From the NCBI GenBank assembly GCA_016714225.1, contig JADJNS010000012.1, positions 186,001 to 250,000 on the forward strand: a stretch of DNA of 64,000 nt. Reading direction: 5' to 3'. Each line of letters starts with the position of its first letter. The first letter of the stretch is position 1. A program made the translations under genes and the position numbers. The stretch is from Archangiaceae bacterium (lineage in GTDB: Bacteria > Myxococcota > Myxococcia > Myxococcales > Myxococcaceae). Positions 8,536 to 18,936 of the stretch are shown piece after piece. The notes beneath the pieces were generated by a model. It was not told where the DNA came from. It saw nothing but the letters and a program-made list of their open reading frames with translations, and ran no database searches.

Positions 8536-9528
8536 TCAGAGTCTGCCGCGGCGAACCAGGCGCAGCGCTTCCCACTCCATCTCGACGGCGCGGCGCGCGA
8601 TGGCGATGAGCTCGAGGTCGCGCGCTTCACCGCTCAGGTAGCGCTCGCCCTGGTACGCCGAGCCCACCGCCCAGCGCAGGTTGCCCATCACCTCCCACCA
8701 CAGCACCTGGCTCTCGTCGACCGTGGGGCGGCCGGCGGCGTGGTACGCGGTGTAGAAGTGATCGCGCCGGGCGAACCCGCCGATCGGCCTGTCGAGGCGG
8801 CCGAAGCGCCAGTCGCGCACGCTCAGCCAGGCCAGGTCTTCGTAGGGTGAGCCCCAGCGCGCGAACTCCCAGTCGAGAATCGCCGCCAGCCCGTTGGGCG
8901 TGACCAGGAAGTTGCCGGTGCGAAAGTCACCGTGCACCAGCACCACCTCTTCTTTCGGCGGAGCGCGCTCTTCGAGCCAGCGGGCGCACAGCTCGACCGC
9001 GGGGAAGGGCACCGGCAGCTGGTCGAGCATCGCGCGCAGCGAGGTGAGCGCGGCGAGCGAAGGGCGCTCGGGCGGCTTGCCCAGCGGCAGCGAGGGCGCG
9101 TCAGAGGGCTCGAGCCCGTGCAGCCGCGCCAACGACTGCGCCAGCTCGGCGGGCAGCCGCGAGCGGGCGGTCTCGAGCTCTTTCTCGCGCACCACCCGGC
9201 GGCCGATCGCCTCGCCCGGCGCCCACTCGAGGAAGTACGCATCGGCGCCCTCGCGCAACAGGCCGGTCGACAGCCAGCGCGCGCCGGGCGTGCGCACGCC
9301 TGCCTTCACCGCGGCGTCGATCACCGCGAACTCGTCGCGCCGCTTGATCGACCCGGGCAGCGAGCGGGTGGCGTCGCTGCGCAGCGCGAGCTTGAGCTCT
9401 TTGCCCTCGTGCTTGAGCTCGACCTTGAAGTTCTCCTGGCACGCGCCGCCGTAGAGCGGGGTCACGTTGACGAGCTCGGCGCCGTGCTCGCGCAGCGCCC
9501 GGCGAATCTTTTCGGTGCGCTCGTCCAT
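8536..9528 (-). CDS. APH-like phosphotransferase family protein
   Basis: 330 residues with the aminoglycoside/choline-kinase fold. The nucleotide-binding N-lobe is followed by the catalytic Brenner motif VLVHGDFRTGNFLV (HGDFRTGN) and the metal-binding ILDWEFARWGSPYEDLAW. The subtype is the one associated with acyl-CoA dehydrogenase genes (ACAD10/11-like), so a role in hydroxy- or acyl-CoA metabolism is likelier than antibiotic resistance. The ATG lies only 27 bp from the divergent enoyl-CoA hydratase gene, so the promoters must be tightly packed and regulation may be shared. Confidence 0.87.
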   Translation of the reverse strand: MDERTEKIRRALREHGAELVNVTPLYGGACQENFKVELKHEGKELKLALRSDATRSLPGSIKRRDEFAVIDAAVKAGVRTPGARWLSTGLLREGADAYFLEWAPGEAIGRRVVREKELETARSRLPAELAQSLARLHGLEPSDAPSLPLGKPPERPSLAALTSLRAMLDQLPVPFPAVELCARWLEERAPPKEEVVLVHGDFRTGNFLVTPNGLAAILDWEFARWGSPYEDLAWLSVRDWRFGRLDRPIGGFARRDHFYTAYHAAGRPTVDESQVLWWEVMGNLRWAVGSAYQGERYLSGEARDLELIAIARRAVEMEWEALRLVRRGRL

Positions 9529-9555
9529 CGGCTTTCAGGTTATGCCACGGCCACC

Positions 9556-10335
9556 ATGGTTCGAACCGAGAAGTCGGGTCAGGTGACCACGATCATCCTC
9601 GCGCGGCCCGAGCGAAAGAACGCGGTCGACCGCGCCACCGCCCAGGCGCTCGCCGATGCGTTTCGGGCCTTCGACGCCGACGAGAAGGCGCGGGTGGCGG
9701 TGCTGTGGGGCGAGGGCGGCACCTTCTGCGCCGGCGCCGATCTCAAGGCCGTCTCCGAGGGCAACTACAACCGGCTCGCGCCCGAGGGCGATGCGCCGAT
9801 GGGGCCCAGCCGCATGCTGCTGGGCAAGCCGGTGATCGCGGCGATCGCGGGGCACGCGGTGGCGGGCGGGCTCGAGCTGGCGACCTGGTGCGATCTGCGC
9901 GTCGCCGAAGACGACGCGGTGCTGGGCGTCTTCTGCCGCCGCTGGGGCGTGCCGCTGCTCGACGGCGGTACGGTGCGGCTGCCGCGGCTGATCGGCCTGT
10001 CGCGCGCGCTCGATCTGATTCTCACCGGCCGCCCGGTGAAGGCCGACGAGGCCCTGGGCATGGGCCTGGTGAACCGGGTGGTGCCCAGGGGCACCGCGCG
10101 CGCCGAGGCCGAAGCGCTGGCCAGACAGCTCTGCGAGTTCCCCCAGCTGACGATGCGCGCCGACCGCCTCTCGCCGTACCGGCAGTTCGACTTCGAGCTG
10201 CCGCGCGCGCTGTACAACGAGTTCGAGAAGGGGCTGAAGGCGCTCGAGGTCGAGGGCGCCAAAGGCGCGGCGAAGTTCGCCGGTGGTGCGGGCCGCCACG
10301 GCGCGTTCGAAGATTCTTCCGGAGGCAAGACGTGA
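9556..10335 (+). CDS. Enoyl-CoA hydratase/isomerase family (crotonase) protein
   Basis: 259 residues. The crotonase fold shows the oxyanion-hole segments FCAGADLKAV and AGHAVAGGLELATWCDLRVA. The usual catalytic glutamates appear as part of AEDDAVLGVF and GVPLLDGGTVRLPRLIG, with D or variant residues, so hydratase versus isomerase or another crotonase activity is open. It is probably part of fatty-acid or CoA-thioester breakdown with the neighbouring dehydrogenase. Its stop overlaps the GTG of the next gene (GTGA). Confidence 0.88.
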   Translation: MVRTEKSGQVTTIILARPERKNAVDRATAQALADAFRAFDADEKARVAVLWGEGGTFCAGADLKAVSEGNYNRLAPEGDAPMGPSRMLLGKPVIAAIAGHAVAGGLELATWCDLRVAEDDAVLGVFCRRWGVPLLDGGTVRLPRLIGLSRALDLILTGRPVKADEALGMGLVNRVVPRGTARAEAEALARQLCEFPQLTMRADRLSPYRQFDFELPRALYNEFEKGLKALEVEGAKGAAKFAGGAGRHGAFEDSSGGKT

Positions 10336-11207
10336 GCGAGCAGCGGGTCGACAAGAAGTGGCAGAGCAAGGGCCTCGGCGGGTACAGCACCGAGGCGATC
10401 TTGGGCACCCTGCAGCACTACGGGGTGAGCACCGACGAGCAAGGCTTCAAGGCGCTCGCCGCACAGAAGTACCCGATGACCATCGCCGCCGAGTGGTCGG
10501 CGAGGTGGACGGGCACCGGTCAGTTCTCGACCTTTCTGCCGAACGCCATCGGCGCGCTGTGGACGAGGTGGTTGCCCGATCAGCTCACCCCCGAAGCGAT
10601 CGGGGTGCCGCTGCTCGGAGCCCTGCGCGCGCTGATCGAGGGCGACGCGGGGGTGACCCAGAAGGCCTTCGAGGTGCTCTTTCAAGAGCTGCCGCGCCTG
10701 CCCCAAGGCGATCGCCGCGCGCAGTTCTTGAAAGAGCTCGAGCCCTGGCTCGACGCCTCACGGGTGTCGCTCGAGGGGCTGCTCGATGATCTCGCCGGCA
10801 AGGGCAAGAGCGCCGAGGCGCAGAAGCTGGCCCAGGTGTCTGACCAGCTGTTCCCCGAGCGCAGAGACGTGGTCAAGGCGGTGCTCGACGCGCGCACCGG
10901 CGACAAGGAAGCGGCCAAGGCGGCGCTCACCGGCATTGCGCGCGACGCGGGCCGGCCCGACATGGTGCGGCTGGCGGCGCTCGACGCCCTGGTCCCACAC
11001 GAGGCGGGCGCCGAGCTCTTCGACGTGCTCGTGCAGCTTCAAGAGAAGGCGGTCAAAGAGGGCTCGACCGCGGTGCTCTACGCGCTGCACTCGACCACCC
11101 ATCTGTTGGGGCCCAAGCTGCAGGGCGCCCAGCGGCAGCAGGCGCAGTCGCTGGTGGCCCAGCAGCACAGCGAGCTCGAGCGGCTCACCGGCCGCGCCGC
11201 GCACTGA
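10332..11207 (+). CDS. Helical protein of unknown function
   Basis: 291 residues, not recognised. It starts at GTG 10332, overlapping the crotonase stop by four bases, with GGAGG about 7 nt upstream. The sequence is almost entirely helical. It contains repeated patterns such as DMVRLAALDALVPHEAGAELFDVL and VLYALHSTTHLLGPKLQ, suggestive of HEAT-like helical repeats. There is no signal peptide or membrane segment. Coupling to the crotonase gene suggests a shared function, but none can be named. Confidence 0.75.
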   Translation: MSEQRVDKKWQSKGLGGYSTEAILGTLQHYGVSTDEQGFKALAAQKYPMTIAAEWSARWTGTGQFSTFLPNAIGALWTRWLPDQLTPEAIGVPLLGALRALIEGDAGVTQKAFEVLFQELPRLPQGDRRAQFLKELEPWLDASRVSLEGLLDDLAGKGKSAEAQKLAQVSDQLFPERRDVVKAVLDARTGDKEAAKAALTGIARDAGRPDMVRLAALDALVPHEAGAELFDVLVQLQEKAVKEGSTAVLYALHSTTHLLGPKLQGAQRQQAQSLVAQQHSELERLTGRAAH

Positions 11208-11299
11208 AGCGACCGACGGCTTTTCGGGCACGGGCCCTTGAGCTCGTGAACGTGCGACGAGGGACGTGGTCGTTCAGACGGTGAAGCGTGGGTGAGCCT

Positions 11300-12698
<1,399 letters not shown>

Positions 12699-12706
<8 letters not shown>

Positions 12707-14072
12707 AGACCCCCTGGAGGATGAGGCCGCAGGACCCGGAGCAGCAGGCCCGGTCGTCGGCGCAAGGCTGGAAGGGGTCGATGCAGAAGCAGAACCTGCC
12801 CATCTGCTGCCCGTTGCCGTCGGCGTAGCACCGGTAGTCGGTCGGGCCGTACGTGCCGGTGGCGGTGCGGCAGTTGTTTCCGAGAGTGGAGCATGACTGG
12901 GCGCAGATGCCGACGTTGTCTCCGCTGCTGGAGTAGTCATAGTAGCAGTAGCCGTTCGGCCCGCAGTTGAACGTGTCGCCCCGGCAGTTGCCCGCGCAGT
13001 AGCCGCCCGGCCACCCCGAGCCGGTCAAGCAGGCCCCGCCCTCGCAATCGCTGCCGTTCACGCACGGGCCGCCGTACTTGGTCTTGCCGCGATCTTTCTG
13101 TTCGCAGTACCGGCTCCACGGGTTGCACCCGAAACTGCCGTTGCTGCCCGCGCATTCCGCATCGGTGCTGCAGAGCGCCACGCACACGTTGTTGTTGTTG
13201 CCGGGCGTGGTGTCGATCACGTCGGCGCAGGCGTACCCGGCCCGGCACGCGTCGGACCCCGAGAGCCCCTTGCCGGTGCAGCCCGCGTAGCAGTGGTTGT
13301 TCACGCACCGGCCGCCGTGGCACCCCGCGTTCGAGGGCCAGTTGGTGCACGGCGCCACGTCGGCGTTGGTGCACAGCCCACGCGGGTAGCCGCTCGCCGC
13401 TTCGGTGAGGCACTTGCCGCCGGCGCACTGGTTGTCGGCGGTGCAGGGCGCGCCGTCGACCAGGTTGGTGCCCGCACCGCCCGCGGTGCCGGTGCCGCCG
13501 GCCGTCGCGGTGCCTCCGGCCGTGCCGCTGCCGCCCGAGGTGCCGGCGCCCCCGGCGCGACCGCCCGCGGTGCCGCCGCCGGTGCTCGAGGTGCCGCCGC
13601 CGGTGCTCGAGGTGCCACCGCCGGTTCCCGATGAACCGCCACCGGTGCCGCCGCCTCCTCCGGGCCCGCCTCCGCACGGGGGCACCATCGCGCAGTCGAG
13701 GTCCTGACAGTCGGTGCGGTTGTCGCCGTCGTTGTCCTGGGTGTCGCTGCAGCCGCTCTCGGTGCGCGCGCCGCCGTTGCAGGTGCAGCCGATGCCGCAG
13801 CTCTGGCCCTGGCAGGCGAGGTCGGCGCAGTCGACGTCACCGTTCACGTCGTCGTCGAGCCCGTTGTCGCAGATCTCGAGGCGCACCCGGCACTTCGCGT
13901 TGGAGAAGCACTTGGGGTCGGCGCAGTCGGTCTTCTTGTCGCCGTTGTCGTCTTTGCCGTTGTCGCAGATCTCGGCGCCGAGCATCGTTTCGGGCGGGGT
14001 GCCACCGCAGGCCCACGCGCACGCCAACGCCATCGCGCCGAGCAGTGCTGCCCTGGTCAGATGGCACTTCAT
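12699..14072 (-). CDS. Cysteine-rich lipoprotein with Gly/Thr linker
   Basis: 457 residues. The N-terminus (MKCHLTRAALLGAMALACA) has a lipoprotein-like signal with two candidate lipidated cysteines. Three D-rich repeats follow (EICDNGKDDNGDKKTDC, EICDNGLDDDVNGDVDC, DTQDNDGDNRTDC), resembling the calcium-binding-like repeats common in myxobacterial surface proteins. A glycine/threonine linker of about 70 residues follows. The C-terminal half holds many cysteines in CTADNQCAGGKC-type modules, probably disulfide-bonded. It likely acts at the outer membrane or cell surface. The gene precedes and overlaps the NtrC-like regulator gene. Confidence 0.8.
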
Positions 14073-14157
14073 GGTCGCTTGAACAACTCCTGATGCGGCC
14101 CTTTTCGGTCGGACCCTACCACGAGTTGCGAGAGGGCCCTCTGGAGCGCCCCGAGGC

Positions 14158-15120
14158 TCACTCTTCCGACGACTCGGCGGGCGCGCCGCCCATCTTGGCG
14201 AGGTCTTCTTTCTTCACCGAGCCCGGGTCGATCTTCTTGGTCGAAGCGCGCAGCTTCTCGATGGTTTCGGTGAAGTCGAGATCGCTGGTGTCCTTCTTGA
14301 AGCGCAAGAAGTTCACCCGCGCGACCACGTAGTTCTTGAGGTACGGCGAGTCGAAGCCTTTGGCCTTGAGCGCGGCGACCACCGCGGCCACCTCGTCGTC
14401 CCAGGCCAGCAGCTGATCGGCGCGCTTCTCGCGCTCTTCGAGGCCCTTCTCCATGGCCACGTCGAGGAAGCTGTCGAGGCGGCGCACCACCGGGCCGTAC
14501 GCGCCGGCCGAGAACCGCGCCCGCTTCTCGTAGGCGGCGCCGAACGTGGCGAAGTACGGCTCTTCGAAGATCGCCGCGTGGTCGCTCTCTTTGCCCGCCT
14601 TGGCGCCGACCAGGCCGCGGTACATGCGAATCACCTCGAGCGAGCGCTCTTTCACGTTGTGCGCCTTCTCGGTGTTGAGCGCGAGTATCTGGTAGGCGAC
14701 GTCTTCCTCGGGCAGCACCAGCGCGACGATGGTCTTCATGCCCAACACGTTCATCGCGCCGAGGCGGTGGTTGCCGTTCGGGGTCCAGTACTTGCCGTCG
14801 TGGCGCACCGCGATGAGCGGGTCGAGGAAGCGGCCCACCCGCTCCATCGCGGCGGTGAGCTTCTTCACGTGGGTGTCGCTGCGGTCGCGCTGGTACGGCG
14901 TCGGCTCGACCTTCTCGATGGGGAGCGCCGCCAGCACCACCGCGTGCCCGCCCAGCGGGTCTTTGTAGTTGGCGAGCACCTGCCCGCCGTCTTCCTTCAC
15001 CAGCTCGGCGAGCCGGTCGCCCTCGGGGGACGAGGTCGCCACGCCGGTCGGGTCGATGCCCTTGGTGGCCTTCTCGACCTTCTTGCGCGGCGACTTCCTC
15101 GGCTTCTTGGGGGCTCCCAT
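14158..15120 (-). CDS. ParB N-terminal-domain-like protein
   Basis: 320 residues. A lysine-rich N-terminus (PKKPRKSPRKKVEKATKG) precedes a ParB/sulfiredoxin-like nuclease fold: ALPIEKVEPTPYQRDRSDTHVKKL, then YWTPNGNHRLGAMNVLG, which aligns with the GERRxRA box of ParB (here NGNHRLGA), the site of CTP or ATP binding. A helical C-terminal region follows. No ParA or parS is nearby, so this is probably not the chromosome-segregation ParB. The ATG lies one base after the pmbA/tldE stop (TGA-A-ATG), so the two are co-transcribed. Confidence 0.72.
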   Translation of the reverse strand: MGAPKKPRKSPRKKVEKATKGIDPTGVATSSPEGDRLAELVKEDGGQVLANYKDPLGGHAVVLAALPIEKVEPTPYQRDRSDTHVKKLTAAMERVGRFLDPLIAVRHDGKYWTPNGNHRLGAMNVLGMKTIVALVLPEEDVAYQILALNTEKAHNVKERSLEVIRMYRGLVGAKAGKESDHAAIFEEPYFATFGAAYEKRARFSAGAYGPVVRRLDSFLDVAMEKGLEEREKRADQLLAWDDEVAAVVAALKAKGFDSPYLKNYVVARVNFLRFKKDTSDLDFTETIEKLRASTKKIDPGSVKKEDLAKMGGAPAESSEE

Positions 15121-15121
15121 T

Positions 15122-16471
15122 TCATTCTCCGCTGACGGTGAGCTCGGCGAAGCGAATCGTCGGAGCTCCGGTTGAACCACGGAAGGTCAGATCGCTGCCG
15201 ATGCCGTCGATCGCCATCAGCATGTCGAGCAGGTTGCCGGCGACGGTCACCTCTTGCACCGGCTTGCCCAGCGCTCCGTCGGTGATCCACAGCCCGTTGG
15301 CGCCGCGGCTGAACTCGCCGGTCACCACGTTCGCGCCGTGGCCCAGCATCGCGGTGACGTAGAAGCCGTTCTTCACCCCCTTGATCAGCTCTTCGGGCGA
15401 GGTGGTGCCCGGCTCGAGGTAGAGGTTGTTGGTGCCGATCGCCGGCAGCGAGCGGTAGCCGCGCGAGGCGTTGCCGGTGCTCTCGGCCTTCGCCTTGCGG
15501 GCGGTGAAGGTGTCGTAGAGGAAAGACCGCAGCACCCCCTGCTCGACGATCGCGGTGCGGCGGGTGGCCACGCCTTCGCCGTCGAAGGGCGAGGTGCCCA
15601 GGCCGCGCTTCATCAGCCCGTCGTCGACGAGGGTGACGTTCTTCGGCGCGATGCTCTGGCCGAGCTTGCTGGCGAGAAACGACGACTGCTTGAACACCGC
15701 GTCGCCGTTGGCCGCCGCCGCGATGCCGCTCACGAACGCGGCGGCCATCATCGGGTCGAAGATGACCGGCACCTTCTGCGACTTCACCTTCGACGCGCCC
15801 AGCATGCGCACCGCGCGGCGCGCCGCCTCGACGCCGATCTTCTCGGGCGCGTCGAGCTCGTCGAGGAAGCGCTTGTAGTCGACCCAGTAGCTGGTCTGGA
15901 GTTGCGGCCCGTCGGCCGCCACCGGCATCGCGTACAGGTACACGTAGGTGCCCTGGTAGCCGTTCGAGGCCCCCTCGCTCGAGGCCAGGTACACCTCGTT
16001 GACGTGGTCGCCGGCGCCGACGCTGTCGAAGGTCTTCACCCGCGGGTCGTAGGCCTTGCCGGCTTTTTCCATCTCGAGCGCAGACTTGATCTTCCACTCG
16101 GGGTCGAGGTTCGCCACCGCCTCGTCGAACAGCGGGCCGACGTCGGAGGGCGCGCCGAGCTGCTTCTTGGTCGGCAGCCCGTTGAGCTTGTTGGGCGCCG
16201 CGGCCTCGGCGAGCTGCACCGCGCGATCGACCGAGCTGTTGATCGCCTCGGTGGTGAAGTCGCTCGTCCACGCGAAGCCGAGCCGGTCTTTGACGAACAC
16301 CCGAATGCCTGCGCCCTTGCTGGTGGCCTGGGTCAGGTCTTCGATCTGCCCGTCGCGCACGCGCACGGAAGACTCGCGGCCGACCTCGATGTACGCCTCG
16401 GCCTGCTTGGCGCCCTTCTTCTTGGCGCGGGCCACCATCTGCTTCGCCAGCGCCTGATAATCGGTGCTCAT
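15122..16471 (-). CDS. pmbA: TldE/PmbA-type subunit of the TldD/TldE metalloprotease
   Basis: 449 residues of the PmbA_TldD family without the HExxxH motif, so this is the non-catalytic TldE (PmbA) partner. Family landmarks are QATSKGAGIRVFVKDRLGFA, RGLGTSPFDGEGVATRRTAIVE, FLYDTFTARKAKAESTGNA and the C-terminal GEFSRGANGLWITDGALGKP. TldD and TldE form a heterodimeric protease that trims unfolded or modified peptides. tldD lies about 2.5 kb away on the same strand. The gene is followed at once by the ParB-like gene. Confidence 0.9.
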   Translation of the reverse strand: MSTDYQALAKQMVARAKKKGAKQAEAYIEVGRESSVRVRDGQIEDLTQATSKGAGIRVFVKDRLGFAWTSDFTTEAINSSVDRAVQLAEAAAPNKLNGLPTKKQLGAPSDVGPLFDEAVANLDPEWKIKSALEMEKAGKAYDPRVKTFDSVGAGDHVNEVYLASSEGASNGYQGTYVYLYAMPVAADGPQLQTSYWVDYKRFLDELDAPEKIGVEAARRAVRMLGASKVKSQKVPVIFDPMMAAAFVSGIAAAANGDAVFKQSSFLASKLGQSIAPKNVTLVDDGLMKRGLGTSPFDGEGVATRRTAIVEQGVLRSFLYDTFTARKAKAESTGNASRGYRSLPAIGTNNLYLEPGTTSPEELIKGVKNGFYVTAMLGHGANVVTGEFSRGANGLWITDGALGKPVQEVTVAGNLLDMLMAIDGIGSDLTFRGSTGAPTIRFAELTVSGE

Positions 16472-16552
16472 GGGCGGGCACCTTGCCAGACAAGTCGCAG
16501 GCCCGCGCATAGGAAAGTGAGCACTGCGCCGCGCGGCGATATACCTCGCGCC

Positions 16553-18154
16553 ATGCTTCGACTCGCTGCGATCGCGGTGGTGCTGTTCGGCTCGGTCGCC
16601 TGCAACTGCTCCGACGCGCAGCCGGGCAGCACCGGCGGCGGAGCCAGCGCGGGGTCGGGTGGCGGCGGCGGCTCGGGCGGTCACGCAGGGGCGGGCGGCG
16701 GCACCGGCGGTGCGTCGATGTTCTCCGACTTTCCGGTGGCGCCGATTCTCGATGGCGTGACGGTGCCGTTCGCGGCCGATGCGGGCACCGCGTCGGCACC
16801 CTGCGTGCTCGAGCCGGAAGACGGCACCCTCTACCCGATGGACTGGTTGCGCCCCCGCTTCTCGTTCGCGGCAGCCAATGGAGAAGACGGGTTTCAGGTC
16901 ACCCTGCGCGCGCCGAACCAGGTGAACCCGCTGGTGGTGTTCACCTCGCACCCCAGCTGGACCATGCCGCAGACGATGTGGGGCGCGCTCACCGCGCACA
17001 GCGTCGACGTCGACTTCACCCTCGAGGTGCGCGCGTTCAAGCAGGCGGCCTCGGCGGTGTCGCCGGTCGCCACCTCGAAGTTCCGCATCGCTCCGGCGGC
17101 CGCGGCAGGCGCGATCGTCTACTGGACGACGTCGAACGGCACCGCGCTGAAGGGCTTCTTCCTGGGCGCCGAGACGGTGACCACGGTGCTGACTCCGCCG
17201 GCGGTGCCCGGCAGCCAGTGCATCGGGTGCCACACGTCCTCTCCCGACGGGCTCTTCGCCGGGTTCTCTTCGTCGTCGAATTCAGGCAACGGTGACGAGT
17301 CGGGGGTGGCGATGGCCGCGGTCGACGGCGGCGCGATGACGCCGGCGTTTCTCTCGGCGGCGGGCGCGCAGCTGCTCGCGCGCAAGCAGCAGCAGGCGCC
17401 CACCTTCTCGGCGGGCCACTGGTCGGCGGGAGATCGCGTGGTGGTGTCGAACTACAACACCGGCGGCAACTTCGAGCTCGTGTGGACGGACCTCGAGGCG
17501 ACGAGCACGGACCAGGGCACCGGCTGGGGCGTGCTGGCGCGCAATGGAGATACCGGGCACCCCGCCAGCCCGTCGTTCAGCCACGACGGCTCGAAGCTGG
17601 TCTACGTCTCGTCGCCCACGGTGACCAGCGGCGTGACCGTCTATACGACCGCCGACCTGTACACGATTCCGTTCGCGAACCGGGCGGGCGGGTCGGCGAC
17701 CGCGGTGCCGGGGGCGAGCGACCCGAACGCGGTCGAGTGCTACCCGAGCTTCAGCCCCGACGATGCGCTGCTGACCTTCGCGCGCGTGCCGAACGGCGAG
17801 CGCAGCTACGACAACCCGAAGGCCGAGGTCTGGGTCGCGCCGATCGCGGGGGCGACCTCGCACCGGGTGCGGGCGAATGACCCTCCCGCGTGCGCGATGG
17901 TGACCTCGCCCGGCATCACCAACAGCTGGCCGAAGTGGGGGCCCCTCAAGACCACCGTCGGCGCGAAGACGTACTACTGGCTCACTTTCTCGTCGAAGCG
18001 CGCGGGGGCGAGGCCGCAGCTGTACGTGGCGGGCGTGGTGGTCGAGGGCGGCACGGTCACCAGCACGCCGGCGATGTACTTGTGGAACCAGCCGGGTGAC
18101 GAGGCGAACCACACCCCCGCGTGGGACTTGTTCCAGCTGCCGTCGATCAACTGA
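16553..18154 (+). CDS. Lipoprotein with CxxCH motif and beta-propeller-like repeats
   Basis: 533 residues. A signal peptide ends in a lipobox-like VLFGSVACNC, followed by a Gly/Ser-rich linker. The body begins with an all-beta region, then a single heme-type motif (GSQCIGCHTS, CIGCH). TolB/WD40-like strand repeats follow (SPSFSHDGSKLVYVSS, CYPSFSPDDALLTFARV, SWPKWGPLK). It is probably an outer-membrane or periplasmic lipoprotein; whether the CxxCH binds heme cannot be told. The last codons (WDLFQLPSIN) are re-copied in the tandem repeats just downstream. It is divergent from pmbA across about 80 bp. Confidence 0.8.
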   Translation: MLRLAAIAVVLFGSVACNCSDAQPGSTGGGASAGSGGGGGSGGHAGAGGGTGGASMFSDFPVAPILDGVTVPFAADAGTASAPCVLEPEDGTLYPMDWLRPRFSFAAANGEDGFQVTLRAPNQVNPLVVFTSHPSWTMPQTMWGALTAHSVDVDFTLEVRAFKQAASAVSPVATSKFRIAPAAAAGAIVYWTTSNGTALKGFFLGAETVTTVLTPPAVPGSQCIGCHTSSPDGLFAGFSSSSNSGNGDESGVAMAAVDGGAMTPAFLSAAGAQLLARKQQQAPTFSAGHWSAGDRVVVSNYNTGGNFELVWTDLEATSTDQGTGWGVLARNGDTGHPASPSFSHDGSKLVYVSSPTVTSGVTVYTTADLYTIPFANRAGGSATAVPGASDPNAVECYPSFSPDDALLTFARVPNGERSYDNPKAEVWVAPIAGATSHRVRANDPPACAMVTSPGITNSWPKWGPLKTTVGAKTYYWLTFSSKRAGARPQLYVAGVVVEGGTVTSTPAMYLWNQPGDEANHTPAWDLFQLPSIN

Positions 18155-18380
18155 AGCGCGGCTCCGTGGGGCGGGGCAGCCGCGCTTCCGCGTGGGTCTG
18201 TTCCAGCTGCCGTCGAGCAACTGAAGCGCCGCTTCGGGGGCGGGAACCGCGCTGCGGCGTGGGACCTGTTCCGGCTGCCGATCAACACAAGCGCGGCTTC
18301 GTGGCGCGGAGAACGCGTTGCGGCGCGGGACTTGTTCCGGCCATCGAGCGGCTTCGTGGGTGGGGAACCGCGCTGCGGCG
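18118..18380 (+). repeat. About four degenerate tandem repeats copying the 3' end of the upstream gene
   Basis: A unit of about 57-70 bp starts near the last 36 bp of the lipoprotein gene and recurs at about 18190, 18256 and 18322. Each copy contains a version of GGGACTTGTTCCAGCTGCC followed by the segment around the stop codon and a GC-rich tail (CGCGCTGCGGCGT). The copies diverge progressively and shorten. The first unit includes the true stop codon of the gene. Seen directly in the sequence; origin unknown. Confidence 0.75.
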
Positions 18381-18638
18381 TTTTGGGCCCAACGCGGGGT
18401 CGGTTCGTCTGGGCGCTCAGCACGCAGCGTCGGCCTCTCCGTGAACCGGGCAGCCCCTCGTATTTGGCGCGGTGCCTTTCAGCAAACAGGGTACAGCGGC
18501 GACTTACCCGCGCACCGCTTCTCTCTGCGCTCGGCGTCGGGGCGGGCGCCGAGGTGAAGGGGGGCAGCGCCTCGACCTCGTTGGGGCGGCGCGCCGCAAT
18601 GGGGCGGGCGTCGCGCCGAGCGCGACGTGGGCGCTGCG

Positions 18639-18712
18639 GTTGGGCGTGACAGAGTCGCCCGGTTTGACGTGGGAGTGTTTACGCCCAACGGTTGAACCTT
18701 TTTCCTCCCACG
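18639..18712. other. Interlocked inverted repeats (possible pseudoknot-forming RNA or operator)
   Basis: A 9-bp perfect pair GTTGGGCGT (18639-18647) / ACGCCCAAC (18681-18689) interleaves with an 8-bp perfect pair CGTGGGAG (18668-18675) / CTCCCACG (18705-18712). In RNA this order (arm 1, arm 2, arm 1', arm 2') would be an H-type pseudoknot. A T-rich run (CCTTTTTCC) lies in the last loop. Transcription is unproven. Confidence 0.3.
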
Positions 18713-18901
18713 CCGAGCGTCGGGCCCTCGCCCAGACCCTCTTCGTGCTCGAGCGCCGCGCAGGCGCCGCCCGAGCCCTCATTCGCTGTCTCGGCACGGG
18801 CGCTTCACCACCGAGGAGCTGCCTGGCTCACCGAGGCGCCGCCGCCCACGCGCAGGGAAGCTCGGTGCGCGCACCGCACGGGCGACCTGAACGCCGCAGC
18901 G

Positions 18902-18927
18902 AGGGGGCCCGCTCGAAAAGGCCCCCT
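18902..18927 (-). terminator. GC hairpin just downstream of tldD
   Basis: Perfect 8-bp stem AGGGGGCC (18902-18909) / GGCCCCCT (18920-18927) with a 10-nt loop, 9 bp after the tldD stop on the minus strand. There is no U-tract, so it would be an atypical terminator or mRNA 3'-end stabiliser. Confidence 0.4.
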
Positions 18928-18936
18928 TGCGCCCGC

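Larger units (their letters stand above)
18381..18936. other. Gene-free stretch between lipoprotein and tldD
   Basis: No credible coding region is seen; open frames here have random-looking, arginine-rich translations. The stretch contains the nested inverted repeats at 18639-18712 and a GC-rich hairpin at 18902-18927. The rest shows no recognised feature. Confidence 0.6.

Noticed and set aside
8536..9528. Aminoglycoside resistance gene
   Set aside because: The subtype and the acyl-CoA neighbours fit metabolic APH-like kinases; no resistance context.
14158..15120. Chromosome partition locus
   Set aside because: No parA, no parS-like palindromes seen, and the gene is coupled to pmbA/tldE.
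18118..18380. CRISPR-like array
   Set aside because: Units are adjacent, diverged and without unique spacers, and no cas genes are present.
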